A stretch of DNA of 64,000 nt from Verrucomicrobiia bacterium (GTDB taxonomy: Bacteria > Verrucomicrobiota > Verrucomicrobiia > Limisphaerales > CAIMTB01), in NCBI GenBank assembly GCA_019634625.1, contig JAHCBA010000008.1:124001-188000 (forward strand), given 5' to 3'. The position numbers and the translations under genes are program-made. This document shows, piece after piece, positions 36,579 through 48,100 of the stretch. The stretch's first letter is position 1; the number at the start of each line of letters is the position of its first letter. A model generated the notes under the pieces. The model saw nothing but the letters and a program-made list of their open reading frames with translations, did not search any database and was not told where the DNA came from.

Positions 36579-36706
36579 GGAACCGCCGGAATCACCCGAC
36601 GGCCCAGCGTCGTAGGTTCCATGATCAGTGTGGTCATGATTGCATTAATTTCTTCTTTGTGGTGCTCTGCGACGTAAGTCACACGTTTGAGATTCGGAGC
36701 TGGCAT
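36515..36706 (-). CDS. Small cassette-like ORF ending in the attC-like site
   Basis: A 63-residue frame starting MPAPNLKRVTYVAEHHKEE at 36706. An AAGGA ribosome site sits six bases before the ATG. Its TGA lies in the terminal core of the attC-like site, and its direction agrees with the site's orientation, as expected for the gene of an integron cassette. I do not recognise the product. The last 20 residues are encoded by the palindrome itself and are probably not informative. Confidence 0.4.
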   Translation of the reverse strand: MPAPNLKRVTYVAEHHKEEINAIMTTLIMEPTTLGRRVIPAVPTNNKGCIAAERSGASNYTLG

Positions 36707-36837
36707 GGTCGTTCCTTGTGAATGGAAGGGGTTGGGCAGAACGCCTGCGTGAGCGACAGAAGGCAGCGGGAAACGGGCTCAAGAATGGAAGCGAATGTGG
36801 AGGCTGCCTCCTGTTCGCTCGACGCAATGGTCGATGC

Positions 36838-37138
36838 CTACTGGAAGAGGCGTGCCTTGATCCACGAAGGATCTCGTCTCATGTCGAGAATTGCCCAGAT
36901 CATCACTGCCTCCTGCTCAACTGTGTAAAAGATCCCGAACGGGAAGACACGACTCAGTAGCCGATGATAATCCTGATAGACAACCCGATGGATCCCAGCG
37001 TAGAGCTCGGAGCGACTCAATGTCAGCGCGGAGGCATGAAGTAAAGTAATCGCCAAGTCCTTGATCTTGGGCTTCGTAAAATCGATATCCGTCGGAAAGG
37101 TCGTCCAACGCCTCGTCGGAGATCCGGATCAGCCTCAT
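36838..37138 (-). pseudogene. RelE/ParE-family toxin gene with a frameshift
   Basis: The first part reads MRLIRISDEALDDLSDGYRF, then GLGDYFTSCLRADIESL. The second part, one frame over, reads LYAGIHRVVYQDYHRLLSRV, then PFGIFYTVEQEAVMIWAIL and ends RRDPSWIKARLFQ. Together they make a full ParE/RelE-type mRNA-interferase or gyrase-poison toxin of about 99 residues. The break is near 37003-37012, where one extra base would explain it. The start overlaps the antitoxin stop (ATGA). Loss of the toxin leaves the antitoxin gene intact. A sequencing error or programmed shift cannot be excluded. Confidence 0.8.
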
Positions 37139-37344
37139 GTGCGTCCCAGGCTGCCTTTGACGGCGTCCCAGTCATGCATCTGGGAACCTCCACTGCGATA
37201 TCGAGCGCGTCGAGCATCCAATAAGTCTCTGATTTCCTGAGAGATAGGAGACGAATCGGAACGTGCGCGGAGATCCTCCCAGAGCGTTTCCATGATCTGG
37301 AACTTCTCTGCCATCGGAAGCGCCTTGAGCTCTTCAACCGTCAT
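37135..37344 (-). CDS. Addiction-module antitoxin (putative addiction module component family)
   Basis: A 69-residue antitoxin: MTVEELKALPMAEKFQIMET then LWEDL, ending W-D-A-V-K-G-S-L-G. This layout (helix with LP...EK..I.E.LW..L, then a W-x-x-V-K-x-x-L tail) is that of the short antitoxins paired with ParE/RelE-like toxins. It overlaps its toxin gene, which is frameshifted. It would neutralise the toxin and repress its own promoter. Confidence 0.8.
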   Translation of the reverse strand: MTVEELKALPMAEKFQIMETLWEDLRARSDSSPISQEIRDLLDARRARYRSGGSQMHDWDAVKGSLGRT

Positions 37345-37703
37345 AAGGGAAGCATAGCCAAGAGGTACGGCCCGGGCGACCGAAATTCCATCGAACGATT
37401 CCGCTCACCGATCCCGCGAAGCGGGATTTGGTGCAGCGCCTGTTCGACGCGTTCGTATGACATGTGCAATCTCTCTGCCAATGCCCTGACTTTCTCCTCT
37501 GGAAACTCGCCAGTGAGGTGACTGTTCAGATCCCCAAAGGGGGGGCGCGGGTGCGGTGCAAGTGATGGCTCCGGCGAGGACGGGTAGGCGGGGAGGGTCG
37601 CTGTTGTTGCGGCTTTCCGCAGTAGAGGGTCCTGGGAAGTCGGGAAATCGGAGCAGGAGGGCCTCGGTCGCGGGCTTGTCCGCGCCGCTGCGAGGTTGCC
37701 CGC
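37345..37703. other. Accessory gap without recognised gene
   Basis: No gene could be supported. A short inverted repeat ATCCCGC/GCGGGAT lies at about 37411-37426. On the minus strand a fragment reading EFPEEKVRALAERLHMSYER is protein-like but has no start or recognisable family. The right half is C/G-rich and probably belongs to the decayed IS66 element. Confidence 0.4.
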
Positions 37704-37970
37704 TCAGGGGCCGGCGGCCGGAACCTCGGGCATGAAGGGTTGTCCGAGCGCCAGGCGCCGGCAGGCGTCCCAGAGATTGTGTCCCTGCTTGCGGCAGGTG
37801 GAGAGGTAGCTGCGAATGCGCGCGAAGAGGTTTGCCCCGCGCAAGGTCCGGAAGCAGCCGCTGATTTTCTGCTTCACCTTGATCATGCGAATGTCCTGCT
37901 CGCCATGGTTGTTGGTGAAGGGGACCTTGGGATCGATCAGGTAGGCCGGCACCGATGGCATCCGCCACAA
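37704..37970 (-). pseudogene. IS66-family transposase, C-terminal fragment
   Basis: The 88-residue frame carries VPFTNNHGEQDIRMIKVKQ, then ISGCFRTLRGANLFARIRSY and LSTCRKQGHNLWDA, the classic C-terminus of IS66 TnpC (N-N-x-x-E-R-D-I-R-M-x-K-V-x-Q-K-x-S-G-x-F-R). Only this end remains: the zinc-finger and main catalytic parts and the accessory tnpA/tnpB genes are absent. The conserved E-R/Q-D Glu is still present. It is a relic marking an older insertion. Confidence 0.85.
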
Positions 37971-38467
37971 GTCAGATCCCGGTTCCCCCTCGACCGCCGG
38001 TTGGCCGGGGCCCTATGATCGCACCGGTCGGTGACAGACCTCAATCACGGCCGCGATGACCACGACGCACCACGAGTGAACCGGGGAACCCATGGCGACC
38101 TGACTGGGCCCTGAAGGTTTTTCCGAACGCTTCGCGGTTTTCTCCTTAGCGACAGATAGGACCCAGTGTGCGGCGCGTGCGTCCCGGAAATGGTCCGCAT
38201 CGCAGCCGTGGCTCTGCTTCGACCAGGGGTCGAAGGCTCGTGGCGGGTGTGGCCAATGAACCGACTGCCACGAGTCCGATCCAGGAACCGCTGACCCGCG
38301 GGAACCGCCGGGCACCCTGTCCGGCACCGCGGCAGGCCGGGCGTCTGCCGCAACCCGCCGGCGGTTCATGGAGGGCCACCGCTGACGGTGCCGGGTTGGC
38401 CGGGGTTCCGACCGGTGCCGCACCCCCTGGGAGAGAGCTACCCACGAAGCGTCAACCCTCGAAAACC
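37971..38467. other. Gap upstream of the first large VCBS gene
   Basis: Nothing recognisable is encoded in about 500 bases. The stretch is rich in GC-palindromes (for example CCTGACCCGCGGG near 38290) and has open frames on both strands without familiar motifs. It should hold the promoter of the following giant gene, but no clear -35/-10 pair was found. Confidence 0.4.
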
Positions 38468-41400
38468 ATGAAGACTCGACGGATCTCCCGCGGTGGTGAA
38501 GGCGGACACTGTTGCCCCGGCTTCAGTTTCCCCCTGTTGACTTCGGCCCTGGCCGCAGGGTGGATCCTGCTGTTCTGGCTCGGCGGTGCCCGCCTCGCGA
38601 GCGCCGCCGAACACCTCTTCGTCCGGGTCGATTCTCCCGGCCTTCTCTCCGAACGTGGCAATGTCTGGCCCCTGGCCTGGGGGGACTACGACGGGGACGG
38701 CTACCTGGACCTGTACGTGCCGCTCAGCGGTCCGGACTGGACTCCGGCGGTGAACCGGCTCTACCGGAACAACGGCGACGGGACCTTCACCCTGAGGACC
38801 GCGGAGGATGCCGGTCCCATCGTGAGCGACCGGGATCGGTCCGTCGGGGCTTTTTGGGGCGACGTGAACAACGACGGTCGCCTCGACCTGCTGGTTCAGG
38901 TTGACGTTTATTCGGACGACGCGCCGAAACTGCCGCTGCGCCTGTACCTCAACCACGGAGGTGGACGGTTCGGATCGGTCCTGGCCGGTGCCCTGAGCGG
39001 CGTTTATCGGCTACCCGGTTGGGGCAACTTGTGCGATTACGATGGCGACGGCTGGCTGGATGCCTTTATGGGGGGGGACGGCCGCGACCCTAGGGATAGG
39101 TACCACATGCTGTTCCACGGCCGAGGCGACGCCGCCTTTGACCGCCTCCGAGAGGGAGAACTCGCCACCCAACGCATCACCAACGGCTACGCCAACAATT
39201 CCTTGTGGACGGACATCGATGGGGACGGCGATCCCGACCTGCTGGTCGCCAACGTCGGTACGCGCGCTCACGACTTTGTCTATCGCAACGATGGCCGGGG
39301 CACGTTCACCCGCCTGACCAACAGCATTCTCGAAACACCCAACCATCGGTCCTTTCACATCATCTCCGCCGACCTGGACAACGATGGCGACATCGACATC
39401 GTGTCGGCCGGCGACACCACCCGCATTTATCTGAACGACGGCGCAGGCAACTTCACCTTGTCTCAAGACCTGATCGCCTATGCCGGGCCGAAGACCGGTG
39501 ACTACGACAACGACGGCGATGTGGACCTCTTGTTGTGGGCGGGTGAGGACGTCGCCCAACTGTATCGAAACGACGGCACGGGACGCTTCGAGAGTGTCGA
39601 GGAGGCGTTCACGGTGAAGGGCTGGCTCGATCAGTCGCCCTTCGTGGACTACGACAACGACGGGTTTCTCGATGCGGCTGGAGTGGGGGAGGATGGAACC
39701 GCCTGGAAGATTGTCCTGTTCCGCAACCAGGGGAACGGCAACCACTGGATCAAGTTCCGCCTCACCGGCACCGCCTCGAACCGCTCCGCCATCGGTGCCA
39801 AGGTCCGTGTCAAGGCCACCCTCGGGGGACAGACCGTCTGGCAGATGCGCGAACTCTTCTCCTGGGTTCTCGCCGAAGACGGCCTTCGCGCGCACTTCGG
39901 CCTCGGCGATGCCACGGTGGTCGAGGAGGTCCGCATCGAGTGGCCTTCCGGAAATACCACCACCCTGACGGATCTTTCCGTGAACCAGATCGTGGACGTG
40001 ACCGAGTCCGCGTGGATCCGGCCAGCCCGTCCGGTGGTCACCGTCAACGGCGCCGTGAGCATGACCAACGTGGTTTCAGCCCTCTCCCGCCAATGGTACT
40101 TCGACGGACAGCCGCTGGAGGGTCAGACGGAACACGTGCTCACCCTCACCAACGTGCAGCCCCGACAGGCCGGACGTTACTCGGTCGTGTGCCAGACGGC
40201 TGGCGGCACGGAGACCTATTACGTCTATGTGCGCGTCCTCGACCACTTCACCAAGGTCGTCGAGGGCGAAATCGCGACCGAGGAGTTCGGCAATGACCGC
40301 GCCATCTGGTTCGACATGGATCGCGACGGCTGGCTCGATGTCTTTATCCCCAACGACTACGATGTTCGTGGGCTGAGCGACTCGCTCTTCCGCAACCTGG
40401 AGGGGCAAGGGTTCGTGCGGGTGACTGATTCCCCCGTCACGGTGCGTCCGATCGGTTCCCCGGGCGGCGCCGCCGCGGACTATGACAATGACGGGTGGCC
40501 CGATCTCTTCATCACCCGGGCCGGCACGAGTGACCTCTTCCGCAATCTGGGCGGCGGCCAGTTCGTCGCGGTGCCAGCTCCGTACAATTTGCCGAGCCGG
40601 CAGGGGTACGGTTCCTCCTGGGGGGATTACGATCGCGACGGCCACCTGGATCTCCTGGTGGCCTACTCGGCCAGTGCCGCGGTCGATCGGGAGGGCCTTT
40701 ACCGGAATAACGGCGACGGGACCTTCACCGGCATGACTGCTGCCCTGGTTGGAAGCCTGCTCGCGGAGGATGCTCACTCCTGGGACTGCTCATGGCGTGA
40801 TATCGATCAGGACGGCTGGCCGGATGCCCTCTATGGGAACCTGTCCGGACTCCGTCTCCACCGCAATCTGCGCGACGGCAGCTTCTCGCGCGTCGCGTCG
40901 GCCAGCCTCGACCGGGTCCAGGTCAGTGCGAGCTTCGCCTGGGGCGACTTCGATCAGGACGGCGATCTCGACCTGTTTGTCACTTGTTGGAGTTCGGGCC
41001 CCGCCGGCCTGTATCGTAATCAGGGCGACTTCCAGTTCGAACGGGTCGTGGCGGCCGGCGATCTGGTCGGCTCGCAGTTTGCCGTCGATAGTTTTCCTGC
41101 CTGGGGCGATTACGACAATGACGGTTACCTCGATCTGTTCGTCGCCGTTCACGACGGAACCCGACCCAGCGGCCTCTACCGCAACCGTGGCGACGGAACG
41201 TTCCAGCGGGTGGATGCCGGCGACCTGCTCACCGCAGGCGAGCGACGTCTCTACCCCGTCTGGGTCGATGTCGACAACAACGGGTTCCTCGATCTTTTCA
41301 TCCCCTGCGGCGATGTCGTCACTGAGGATTTCCCACCCGTCCGCAACCCGTTCTTCCTGAACTCCGGCAACGGGAACTCCTGGCTCAAGGTCCGGCTCAT

Positions 41401-41854
41401 CGGCACCACCTCCAACCGCGACGGCATCGGCGCAAAGATCCGCGTTCAAGCCACCGTCGCCGGTCGGACACTCACCCAGATGACCGAGGTGAATGGGGAG
41501 AACGGTGCCCCGCTCCTCGCCCACTTCGGCCTCGGCGATGCCGTTCGCGCGACCTCGGTCCGCATCGAATGGCCCTCCGGCATCGTGCAGAAGCTCGCCA
41601 ATGTCGGGGTCAACCAGACCCTCACGGTCACTGAACCCGAGCGGATCCGACTCACCTTCACTCCCACGGCGGAAGGACTGCGGGTCACCTGCCACGGGCT
41701 TCCCAACACAAGGTACGTGCTGCAGCGGTCGTCGGATCTCAAGACGTGGTCGACGGTATCGGGTTTGCCCGATACCGACACCGATGGCGCAGCGACTGCG
41801 GTGGTGTATCCCGGCACCGACGGTTCCCGGTTCTTCCGGGTGTACAAGCCATAG
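38468..41854 (+). CDS. Exported FG-GAP/VCBS and ASPIC/UnbV repeat protein
   Basis: An 1128-residue secreted protein. After a signal segment (about residues 22-47), residues 60-410 hold FG-GAP/VCBS beta-propeller repeats with calcium-type DxDxDG loops (GDYDGDGYLDLY, YRNNGDGTF). An ASPIC/UnbV domain follows (NGNHWIKFRLTGTASNRSAI then RIEWPSGN, about 420-500), then an Ig-like domain (about 521-593), a second propeller (608-961) and a second ASPIC/UnbV domain (977-1058). It ends with the SSDLKTW ... FFRVYKP module. Such proteins sit on the cell surface or in the outer milieu. The gene at 58455 has the same domain order. Start ATG at 38468. Confidence 0.88.
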   Translation: MKTRRISRGGEGGHCCPGFSFPLLTSALAAGWILLFWLGGARLASAAEHLFVRVDSPGLLSERGNVWPLAWGDYDGDGYLDLYVPLSGPDWTPAVNRLYRNNGDGTFTLRTAEDAGPIVSDRDRSVGAFWGDVNNDGRLDLLVQVDVYSDDAPKLPLRLYLNHGGGRFGSVLAGALSGVYRLPGWGNLCDYDGDGWLDAFMGGDGRDPRDRYHMLFHGRGDAAFDRLREGELATQRITNGYANNSLWTDIDGDGDPDLLVANVGTRAHDFVYRNDGRGTFTRLTNSILETPNHRSFHIISADLDNDGDIDIVSAGDTTRIYLNDGAGNFTLSQDLIAYAGPKTGDYDNDGDVDLLLWAGEDVAQLYRNDGTGRFESVEEAFTVKGWLDQSPFVDYDNDGFLDAAGVGEDGTAWKIVLFRNQGNGNHWIKFRLTGTASNRSAIGAKVRVKATLGGQTVWQMRELFSWVLAEDGLRAHFGLGDATVVEEVRIEWPSGNTTTLTDLSVNQIVDVTESAWIRPARPVVTVNGAVSMTNVVSALSRQWYFDGQPLEGQTEHVLTLTNVQPRQAGRYSVVCQTAGGTETYYVYVRVLDHFTKVVEGEIATEEFGNDRAIWFDMDRDGWLDVFIPNDYDVRGLSDSLFRNLEGQGFVRVTDSPVTVRPIGSPGGAAADYDNDGWPDLFITRAGTSDLFRNLGGGQFVAVPAPYNLPSRQGYGSSWGDYDRDGHLDLLVAYSASAAVDREGLYRNNGDGTFTGMTAALVGSLLAEDAHSWDCSWRDIDQDGWPDALYGNLSGLRLHRNLRDGSFSRVASASLDRVQVSASFAWGDFDQDGDLDLFVTCWSSGPAGLYRNQGDFQFERVVAAGDLVGSQFAVDSFPAWGDYDNDGYLDLFVAVHDGTRPSGLYRNRGDGTFQRVDAGDLLTAGERRLYPVWVDVDNNGFLDLFIPCGDVVTEDFPPVRNPFFLNSGNGNSWLKVRLIGTTSNRDGIGAKIRVQATVAGRTLTQMTEVNGENGAPLLAHFGLGDAVRATSVRIEWPSGIVQKLANVGVNQTLTVTEPERIRLTFTPTAEGLRVTCHGLPNTRYVLQRSSDLKTWSTVSGLPDTDTDGAATAVVYPGTDGSRFFRVYKP

Positions 41855-42144
41855 GACCACCCTTTCCGTCCGGATGGACGGAACTCGGGCTCTGGCCGCT
41901 GAAACCTGTGTTCTCCCGTGTGCCGGCCAGAGCCTGCGAGATCCCTGGTCATGGTGCGCCAGGTTCCAGGGACAACACCGCGTCGCCGGTACGATTTCCG
42001 GAAACAGACCCGGGATGACTCCTTAAGGTGAGGTGGGGTCCGATCTGTCCGCGCTGGTCCCTGCCTCCCGCCACATCACCGGACCCGGTTGCGGATCGCC
42101 GAAAGTCGAACGGATCGGCCCCACTGAAAGCAGGAAATGCAGCC

Positions 42145-45100
42145 ATGAACCCTCCTCATGCAGCCGGGCAACACCCCGCATCCGGCACCCTGACATCGAC
42201 ACGACCGGGCTGGCGGACGTTCGCGACCCATGGTCTCGCGGTCCTCTGCGGACTTGCCCTCCACGTCATCCTGTCGTCCCCCGCCGCCACGAACTTCGTG
42301 AGCGCCCGGGCCCAGGGTCGCGGCGACGGCAGTTCGTGGGCGAACGCCTTCACCAACCTCCATCTGGCCCTGGCGCGCGCGCAGTTCGGGGATTCGATCC
42401 ACGTCGCCGAAGGCACCTACCGTTCCGGCGCACAGGGACAAGACTCCTTCCGCATGGTGGATGGGGTGCAGATTCGTGGCGGGTACAGCGGGTCCACCAA
42501 CAACCCGTTCTTCCGGGACCCTGTCCGGCATCGGAGCATCCTGAGCGGGGATGGTTCCCGGCGTGTGGTGATGAACGAGAATGTGGGGCATCGGTCGGTG
42601 TGGGACGGCTTCACCATCACCGGCGGCAGTGCCGACCGGGGCGGCGGCATGTTCAACCGCAACGCCATGATCGTGGTGCGGGATTGCGTGTTCGAGGGCA
42701 ACAGCGCGGGCGAACGCGGAGGGGGTGTGTTCAACGAGTCGTCGGCTGCGCTCTTCGACCGGTGCGAGTTTCGGAACAACAACGCCTTTTCCGGCGGGGG
42801 CGTCTCCGATGACGCCTCCACGTCGCTGCTGATCGACTGCCTGTTCGAGCGCAATCAAGGCGCCTACGATGCCGGCGCCGTCTTCGAATGGAACTCGCAG
42901 GCCCTGCTTTCACGCTGCGTCTTCCGGAACAACTGGGTCTGGGACACCGCGGGCGCCTTGGGGGCTCAATGCCAGAGCCGGGTGTTCCTGGTCGCCTGCA
43001 CCTTCGAGGACAACATCGCCGAGGCGGGAAGCGCCGGGGCCATCTGGAATCGCATGGAGGGCGACATCACCCTGGACCGCTGCCTCTTTCGCGGCCACCG
43101 CCGCGGCGTCATCGTCAACGGGATGTCATCCCGTCTCACCGCCTTGAACTGTCTCTTCTTCGAGAACACCAGCGACAGGGCCGGCGGTGTCATCGACGCG
43201 ACCGAGCGTTCAACGACCGTCATCGAGAGCTGCACATTCGCTTCGAACACGGCTCCGAATGGACGGGCCATCGCCGCCGGATCCTGGGGAACCGAACCCG
43301 CCTTCATTGAAATCATCAACTCGATCCTGTGGAACGGCGGCAACGAAGTCTGGAGCCAGAACAATTCCACCATCCGAATTCGGTTCAGCACCGTGACGGG
43401 TGGCTATCCCGGGATCTCCAACAGCGCCGAGGATCCCCGCTTCGTCGGGAGCGGCGATTACCGGCTGCAAGCCGGGTCGCCCTGCATTGACCGGGGCGAC
43501 AGCCTGGCTTCGGGCTTTCGCAGGGATCTCGACCACCGCGAGCGTCCCGCGGACGGCGATGGCGACGGCGTTGCCGCATGGGATCAGGGTGCCTTCGAGC
43601 GGGGCGGCGTTCTACCCCGCGGGCCCTTCATGACCTTCGAACCCGCCGACGTGGAGGCGATCGAGGGAACCACGCTCCGGTTGGTCGGCGCGACCGCCGG
43701 GACGCCTTACTGCTCCTACCAATGGCGCCAATGGCAAACCAACAGCTCGCGATGGGTGGATCTGCCCGGGGCGACGGAACCCCGACTCATCCTGACCAAC
43801 CTTCAGGCCGTTCACGCGGGCCGGTATCGCGTGGTGGCTTGGGATACCACGGGCAGCGTCACCAGCGCCGTGGCGACGGTGACGGTCCGTCCTGTGCCCG
43901 GGTTCTGGGTGCCGGCCCCCTCCATGGCGTCTCCCAGGTTTCGCCATACCGCCACCGTGCTGGCCGACGGACGTGTCCTGGTGGCGGGGGGTGACACAGG
44001 GAACGGTCGGCCTCTCGCATCCGCGGAGATCTTCGACCCGGGTACCGATCAATGGACGACCCTCCGTTCCATGAACGAACCCCGTCTCCACCACGAAGCG
44101 ATCCTCCTGCCCTCCGGCAGGGTCCTGGTGGCCGGAGGCACGACCGAATTCGGCCAAACGACCGCCTCGGCCGAGCTTTATGATCCCTCGGCCGGGGGGT
44201 GGACCCGAGTCTCTCCCATGACCACCTCCCGGTCCTCGTTCACCGTGGTTCTCCTCCACGGCTCGAGACATCCTGGCAAGGTGCTGGCCATCGGCGGCAA
44301 CAGCTACCCGAACGGAGACCGAGGCGCCGGCAGCGTGGACGCCCTCGATCGCACCGAAGTGTACGATCCCGTGGCGGATCGATGGTCCCCCACCGCCAAC
44401 CTGATCACCGGAAGGACCCTCTCATCCCCTGCGGCCGTGCCATTCGCCGATGGCTCCGTCCTCGTGGTCGGAAACGGATCGTGCTGCCCGCTTCGGTGGA
44501 CCGCCGCACCCGAACTTGCCCATCCCGACTTGACCCGCTGGGAATCCCTTGACCTCAAGGCCACCCGGGCCACCCAGAAAACCGTTCTCCTGTCGTCCGG
44601 TGAGGTTCTTGTGGCGGGGGGACTGTCTGGCATTCACGACCGCTCGATCGTCACGGCCGATGCCGAAATCTACAACCCGGCAACGCGCACCTGGCGGGCC
44701 ACTGGGACCATGTTCACCGGCCGGCGTGATTTCACCCTGACCCGGCTCCCCGATGGCGAAGTGCTGGCGGCAGGCGGTTCGAGCGGATGGTGGGAGAGAT
44801 GTCGCAACCTCTCCAACGCCGAACTCTACAACCCGGTCACGGGACTGTGGACGCCCATCGCTCCCCTCCAGGTGGCCCGCGCCCTCCACACCGCAAGCCG
44901 CCTGCCCGACGGCCGGGTTCTCATTGTGGGTGGGCAGTCGCGCGACCTCTATTGTTCCGGACCTGTCCTCGCCTCCGTCGAGATGTACGTCCCCACCGCC
45001 CTTCCCCAACCGCCCAGCCTCGTCCTCGAAGCCCGCACAGTGGGTCAATGGCCGCCCCTCCTGAAAATCCCCGCCTGGCGGCTTGCCGTCGACCAGGGCC

Positions 45101-48100
45101 GCGTCTTTTCCCTGCGGCTCCAGGGAACCTTCTCCTGCCTCGGCCTCGATGCCGATGACACTCCGGTCGAGCTCGGACGCCTCGAAATCCCAGCCACCCT
45201 GTGGGACTTCGATGTGGAAGGCGACGTCGCCCTCGTCACGGTCGCCTACCTTGGTCAATTGCTCTTCATCGATGTCCGGGACCCCGCCAACCCCCGGTTG
45301 ATCCTCACCCACACCCCACCCCGCCCCCCGCGCCTCGTCCGTATCCGCGATGGGCACGCCTTCGTCCTGGCCCACGACGGCACCCTCGACATCCTGGATA
45401 TCAGGGATCCGCTGCATCCGGTCCCGGTCGGTTCCCTCGCCACCCTGGCGACGGACGCCTTCGATCTTCACATCACGGAAACCGACGCCTGGTTGGTGTC
45501 CGATTTTGCCTCGCCTCCGGGAAATGTTCGCCGCATTGACATTCGCAATCCCTCCGCACCCATCGACCGCACCCCGGGGGAGCTTCCGAATCTTGGGCGG
45601 ATCGACTCGAGTGTCCGAATCCGCGGCGCCGTGCTGTACGGCACGTCCCTGGTGCAGGGCGGACTCCGGGTCGTGAGCCTGCAGAATCCGGATCAACCGG
45701 TTCTCCTCGGCACCGTTCCCTTCACTCAAGGCGCCCGTCGGTTCGCCCTGGGCCTGTCCATCGCCGCTGTGCCCGCCTCCGGAGGGGTTCAGATGCTCGG
45801 TCTGACCGATCCCCGCCAACCCCGACCCATCGCCACCCTCGTCAGCCGCGGCGGAGCCGAGGATGTCGCGTGGGACGGTGCCCGATTCTGGATCGCCGGT
45901 CCCGCGGGAATCACGGTTGTCGATCCCGCGCACCTTCCGTTGCATCCCGACTTCGTTCCGACCCTGCCGCTCTCCCGCCGGGAATTCTGTGCGGTCGACG
46001 TCCAGGACAACCTGGCCGCCGTCGCCAGCGAAACCCTCGGTGTGACGTTCTTCGATGTTTCCCGACCCAAGCGGCCGCGTCCGCTTTCGTTCATTCCCAT
46101 CCCCGATGCGCGCGATATCCGTTTGGAGGGTCCGTGGGCCCATGTGGCATCGGCCTCCGAGCCGGGTTACACCCTCCTCGATATCCGCAATCCCGCGAAC
46201 CCGCTCCCCGTCGCGCACGCTGTCATCGACCGCGCCCACGGGGTGGACATCCGGGGGACGAACGCCTTTCTGGGCATGCTCCGGGGCGGGTTGCGTGTTC
46301 TCGACCTGACCCGACCCGGGGAGCCGATCCAGGTGGCCTCCATATTCACCCGGTTCCCCACCAACCGGATCCGGATTGCCGGTGAGCACGCGTGGGTTTC
46401 GGGCCACGGCGGTTTCGAGGTGTTCGATATCCGCCAACCCGTCTCGATCGGGTGGCTCGGCCGCTACGAAACCACGAACGCCCTCGCCGAACTCGACATC
46501 GCGGGTTCGCTGGCTTGCCTGGCGACCAGCTCGGGCGCCTTGCTCGGATTCGATATCAGCCGACCGGAAGATCTGCGTCCGGTTTGGTCCACCTCGGCGG
46601 GGTCTCCCGTCATCACCCTGGCAGCTTCGGAACAGATGGCGGTCGCCATCGCTCAAACCAGCCCGAACCGGTTGATCGCGGTCCCCCTCGGCTCCCCGGG
46701 CGCCCCCGAAGTCGCCAGCCTCGAGATCGAACCCGGCGGACTTCGAGCCCTGGCGCTCCAGGGTTCCAGAGCATTCCTCACCGACGGACCGATGGGTCTG
46801 CGCATCCTGGACCTCCGCATCGGGCGTGTCCAAACACTCGAGTTCCCGCTGCCTGCCGAACGGTTCGTGGACGATCTGCCCCTCGAACTCCACCCCATTG
46901 CCAGCAGCGGTCTGCCGGTAACCTTCTCGGTGCTGAGCGGTCCCGCCCGACTGGAGAACCACCTGCTCATCCCCACCGGCCCAGGCCAGGTGATCCTGCG
47001 TGCCGAACAGGCCGGAAACGACCTGTGGCAACCCGTTTCGATCCAGGTCTCGATCCAACTGCTCCGCCGACCCCAAACCATCGCCTGGATCCAGGCGCCG
47101 ACCGGCCCGCTGGAGATGGGTCAGACCTACTTCATCGAGGCGGTTGCCAGCAGCGGCCTGCCTGTCGCTGTCCGCGTCGCCCAGGGCAACGCGGAGCTGT
47201 CCACAAACCAATTCACACCCACCGGGCGGGGAGTTCTCTCCTTGTCCGCGCTTCAGGTCGGCGACGACACATGGGAACCCGCTTCTGCGGAAGTCGCCTT
47301 CCAGGTCTCCGGATGGCCGCAATCCATCGAGTGGATGGATCCCAGCCCCACCCAGCTTCAAGTCGGCGAAACCTACTCCCTCGATGCCGTCGCCAGCAGC
47401 GGACTCCCAGTTACCGTCTCGATCTCAAGTGGCTTCGCCACGCTCGACGCGAACCAGCTTCGCCCGGCATTCCGTGGAACCCTCGTGGTCCGGGCCGCGC
47501 AGGCCGGGGACCTACGCTGGGAACCGATCACCCGGGACCGCGTGTTCGAAGTCGCTGGACCTCCCCAAGCCCTACTCGTCTGGCAGGAGAGCCCGAATCC
47601 CACGCCACCCTACGACACCTGGGCCAATGCCGCCCGCACCCTCCCGAACGCCATTGCCCTGGCCGCCCCCGATGACCTCGTTCTGGTCACCAACGGCGTC
47701 TATCGCACCGGCTCCATGGCAACCCCGGACGGCCCAAGCCGTGTCGCCATTCCCGACGGCGTCATCGTCCGCAGTGTCCATGGCCCGCAGCTCACCGTGA
47801 TCGAGGGCGACCCCTCCGGGATCCGCTGTGTCCACCTCGGCGACGGCGCCGTGCTCTCCGGGTTCACTCTCCGCCAAGGCCGCGCCGAGGCCGGCGGCGC
47901 GGTCTTCTCCACCAGTCCGCGCAGTCTCCTGACCGATTGCATCCTCACCGACAATTCCGCCTCCACGCATGGCGGCGGGGCCGTTGGCGGGACGCTTCAA
48001 ACCTGCACCCTGTCCGCCAACCGCGCCCCGGTCGGTGGGGGCGCTTCCGGCAGCCGCCTCGAAGACTGCGTGTTGCGTGCAAACATCGCGGAGTACGGCG

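Noticed and set aside
38013-38423. Minus-strand 136-codon frame upstream of the first FG-GAP gene
   Set aside because: No ribosome site, no recognisable motif and base composition like a GC-rich gap.
44422-47361. 979-codon minus-strand frame in the 2771-residue gene
   Set aside because: Antisense to Kelch, LVIVD and Ig repeats with clear periodicity; the opposite frame is compositional only.
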